Shown: one piece after another, positions 62,225 to 64,000 of the stretch
How the letters are laid out: each line of letters opens with the position of its first letter
Position numbering within the stretch: the first letter of the stretch is position 1
Assembly: GCA_028571685.1 (NCBI GenBank)
Contig: CM053156.1
Coordinates: 85,005,049-85,069,048, forward strand
DNA from: Heterohyrax brucei
Lineage: Eukaryota; Chordata; Mammalia; Hyracoidea; Procaviidae
DNA: 64,000 bases
Direction: 5' to 3'
The notes under the pieces: model-generated
Told to the model about the DNA's origin: nothing
Database searches by the model: none
Seen by the model: the letters and a program-made list of their open reading frames with translations, nothing else
Program-made: the position numbers and the translations under genes

Positions 62225-62740
62225 ACACACAATGCTGAGTACCTGTGGCAACATGAGAAAAAATGGGGTGCAGCTCAAGACTCCACTAAAAGACCACAGT
62301 TGATGGTCCGGGAGCCTGGCCCCTAGACCTGCTGCTGCCCCTGTCCAGAAAACAGTACTGAGGTCAACTCTTCAGACAAAAGTGGACTCAACTCGGGGAC
62401 ACAACATGACCATATGGTGTGTGTACTTCATGGTTCTGTGCCTTTATAGATGCTGTCCTACTGGTGTCTTTCCAGATGAGAGAGGAGAGGGTAGAGAGGA
62501 GGGGACAGGAGATTGTTAAGAGGATATGACATGTACAGAATGAAAAGAAATGTGCTTCATGGGGCAAAGAGAGCAGAAGGAGTTGCAGATGGGTGGGCAT
62601 CCAAATTAAATTTGGATTGTATGCTTTCACTTAATCACAATGAAAGAAAGGAAGGGAGGAAGGAAGAAAAAGAGGGAGCAAGAGAAAGAGAGGAAGGAAG
62701 GAGGGAGGGAGGGAGAGAGAGAAAGAAAGAAAGAAAAATG
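62225..62740 (+). mobile_element. LINE-1 3' end with degenerate A-tail
   Basis: CAACTCTTCAGACAAAAGTGG, GGTGTCTTTCCAGATGAGAG, TGTATGCTTTCACTTAATCAC, then a GAAAG/GGAAG purine repeat (62638-62740) where the A-tail should be. Confidence 0.75.
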
Positions 62741-63300
62741 ATCAGAACGGTTCTGGATTATACATGAATATAAGAAATGCCACCAACAACATGAAACAAA
62801 CAAACAAGATCTCTTCCCAAATCCCCGTGCTCTTCCTCTGGGGCACACCAGCTTCCTGGGGTCTTAGGCCCTACAGAACCCTTATTGTTTTTTAAGACAT
62901 AGAATGTGATTTGTGGATTTGTGTACATAAAGAGCAAGAGTGTAACAAACCTATGCTTAGCAACTAAGTAAACTGGCCTGTTGAGGAATACAAAGGAAGA
63001 AGACAGGGCTCCCTCCCGTTCTGGAGATGCATAGACAGTGATCAGGAACACTACCCTGTCATGTCGTTTAATCTAATTGACAACTTTCCCATTTTACAGG
63101 TGAGAAAAGTGAGGTTCAGGGGGAGAAGTAACTTGCCGAGTCAAATTGTGTCTCCATCCAAGCTCTAAACCCTCTCCCACTGTATCTCCCTCCCTCACAC
63201 TATCCCAGTCTGGGGTGCTTTGCGTTGTATGCTTTCTAGATGTCCACAGAGAACATGAATATGTTTTTTAAAAAAATGCTGAAAGCAGTAGACGTGAGTA
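62741..63300. other. Unique sequence with MIR
   Basis: Antisense MIR at 63080-63180 (TCCCATTTTACAGGTGAG, GAAGTAACTTGCCGAGTC). No gene recognised. Confidence 0.5.
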
Positions 63301-63819
63301 TTGCATCATTAGCTCATGAACTTGACCTCCCAGCCAGGTAATCCCGCCTCCAAGTCTCTCCTGCCCATAATTGGTTCTGACCCGATTCTTCTGGATGGGG
63401 GTCAGGCCTCCTCCTCATTGCCTGGGCAGGACTCTGGGGGTTGGGATAAGATGAGCATTGGACCTGAAAACCCACTGCTTTAAAACAAAGGACAGTTTTC
63501 ATTCCCAAAGGGTAGATCCGTAGTGGCAAAAAAAAAAAAAAGTAGAAAAGCAAGAGTTGGCCAGTTTGCAATGGAAAATCACTCTCTGGATATTGAAAGG
63601 CATTGTGTGCAGTTTTGAAAAACATTCTTGGAACTAAAGAATTGGCTTGTCTCCTTCAGGCAGTTTTCGTTGACTTCTCTTGATGACACTCACGGCAAAC
63701 GGTATTCTTCAAAACTTAAAAAATCTGTCTGAAACTGATACAGCCAGAGTTTCGTGAGTGGACTGGCCACCGAGAATTGGAAATAGGCTCTACGAGTTTC
63801 TTTTGACTGAGAAAAAGAA
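63301..63819. other. Unique sequence
   Basis: A-run at 63527-63541. No gene recognised; a 103-codon minus frame (63314-63625) crosses the A-run. Confidence 0.4.
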
Positions 63820-63885
63820 AGGAGGGGAGAGGGGAGGAGAGGAGGAGGGTGGAGGGGAGAGGAGAGGAGGAGAGGAAGAAACGTA
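63820..63885 (+). repeat. GGAGA purine repeat
   Basis: Pure purine run of GGGGAGAGGGGAGGAGAGG type with one T; possible triplex-forming. Confidence 0.9.
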
Positions 63886-63917
63886 TTTATGGAGAACTTG
63901 TAATGAATGGGGCCCTG

Positions 63918-64000
63918 GTTGAGCAGTGGTTAGGAGCTCAGGCTGCTGAGCAGAAGGTCCTCAGTTGGAATCCACCAGCCTTTCCTTGGAAACACTCGAG
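63918..64000 (+). mobile_element. AfroSINE, cut by window end
   Basis: CCTGGTTGAGCAGTGGTTAGG to CCTTTCCTTGGAAACACTC; the 3' half lies beyond the window. Confidence 0.9.

Overview
This is non-coding vertebrate nuclear DNA that reads as an afrotherian mammal, most likely a paenungulate such as an elephant. The evidence is about fifty copies of a tRNA-derived SINE of the AfroSINE type. These have a 5' head like GGAAACCCTGGTGGTGTAGTGG and a 3' end like TAGGGTCGCTATGAGTCGGA. They sit beside RTE (BovB-clade) LINE pieces that share that 3' end, and LINE-1 3' ends of the type I remember from Loxodonta. The species call is from memory of repeat families; no database was searched. I found no protein-coding gene, tRNA, rRNA or CRISPR array that I can support. 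The many short open frames are chance frames or lie inside transposons and tandem repeats.

Layout. 1-9.7 kb: MIR, old LINE-1, an RTE copy, and a LINE-1 3' region on the minus strand (3776-6650) split by a mariner inverted repeat and a solo LTR. 9.9-20 kb: dense nested SINEs, the longest RTE copy (about 13855-15432) and a SINE/RTE/mariner nest at 17.2-18.1 kb. 20.8-23.6 kb: a conserved-looking AT-rich tract, an MLT1 LTR and unique sequence. 23.7-28.5 kb: a GC-rich tract, a ~980-bp CA-rich minisatellite and solo LTRs. 31.06-33.0 kb: the least repeat-invaded block, an AT-rich tract running into a CpG island (about 32.2-33.0 kb). It is the best candidate for a promoter or developmental regulatory element. 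33-44 kb: unique tracts between SINEs, with possible conserved elements at about 37.0-37.45, 42.35-43.1 and 43.59-44.1 kb. 44.2-52.5 kb: a tRNA-Gly-headed composite SINE, solo LTRs, a local duplication and a TCCA array with higher-order structure. 53.0-54.0 kb: another repeat-poor, conserved-looking tract. 54.9-64 kb: L2, RTE, an internally deleted LINE-1 and LINE-1 3' ends.

How the parts relate. RTE copies carry reverse-transcriptase remnants, and their 3' ends match the AfroSINE 3' ends, which fits RTE mobilising the SINE. Several insertions fall at one site inside older AfroSINEs, always antisense, suggesting a preferred nick site. LTRs are mostly solo, with no retroviral genes seen. Regulatory calls (conserved tracts, CpG island, TTCACGC cores) rest on composition and absence of repeats and need cross-species alignment.
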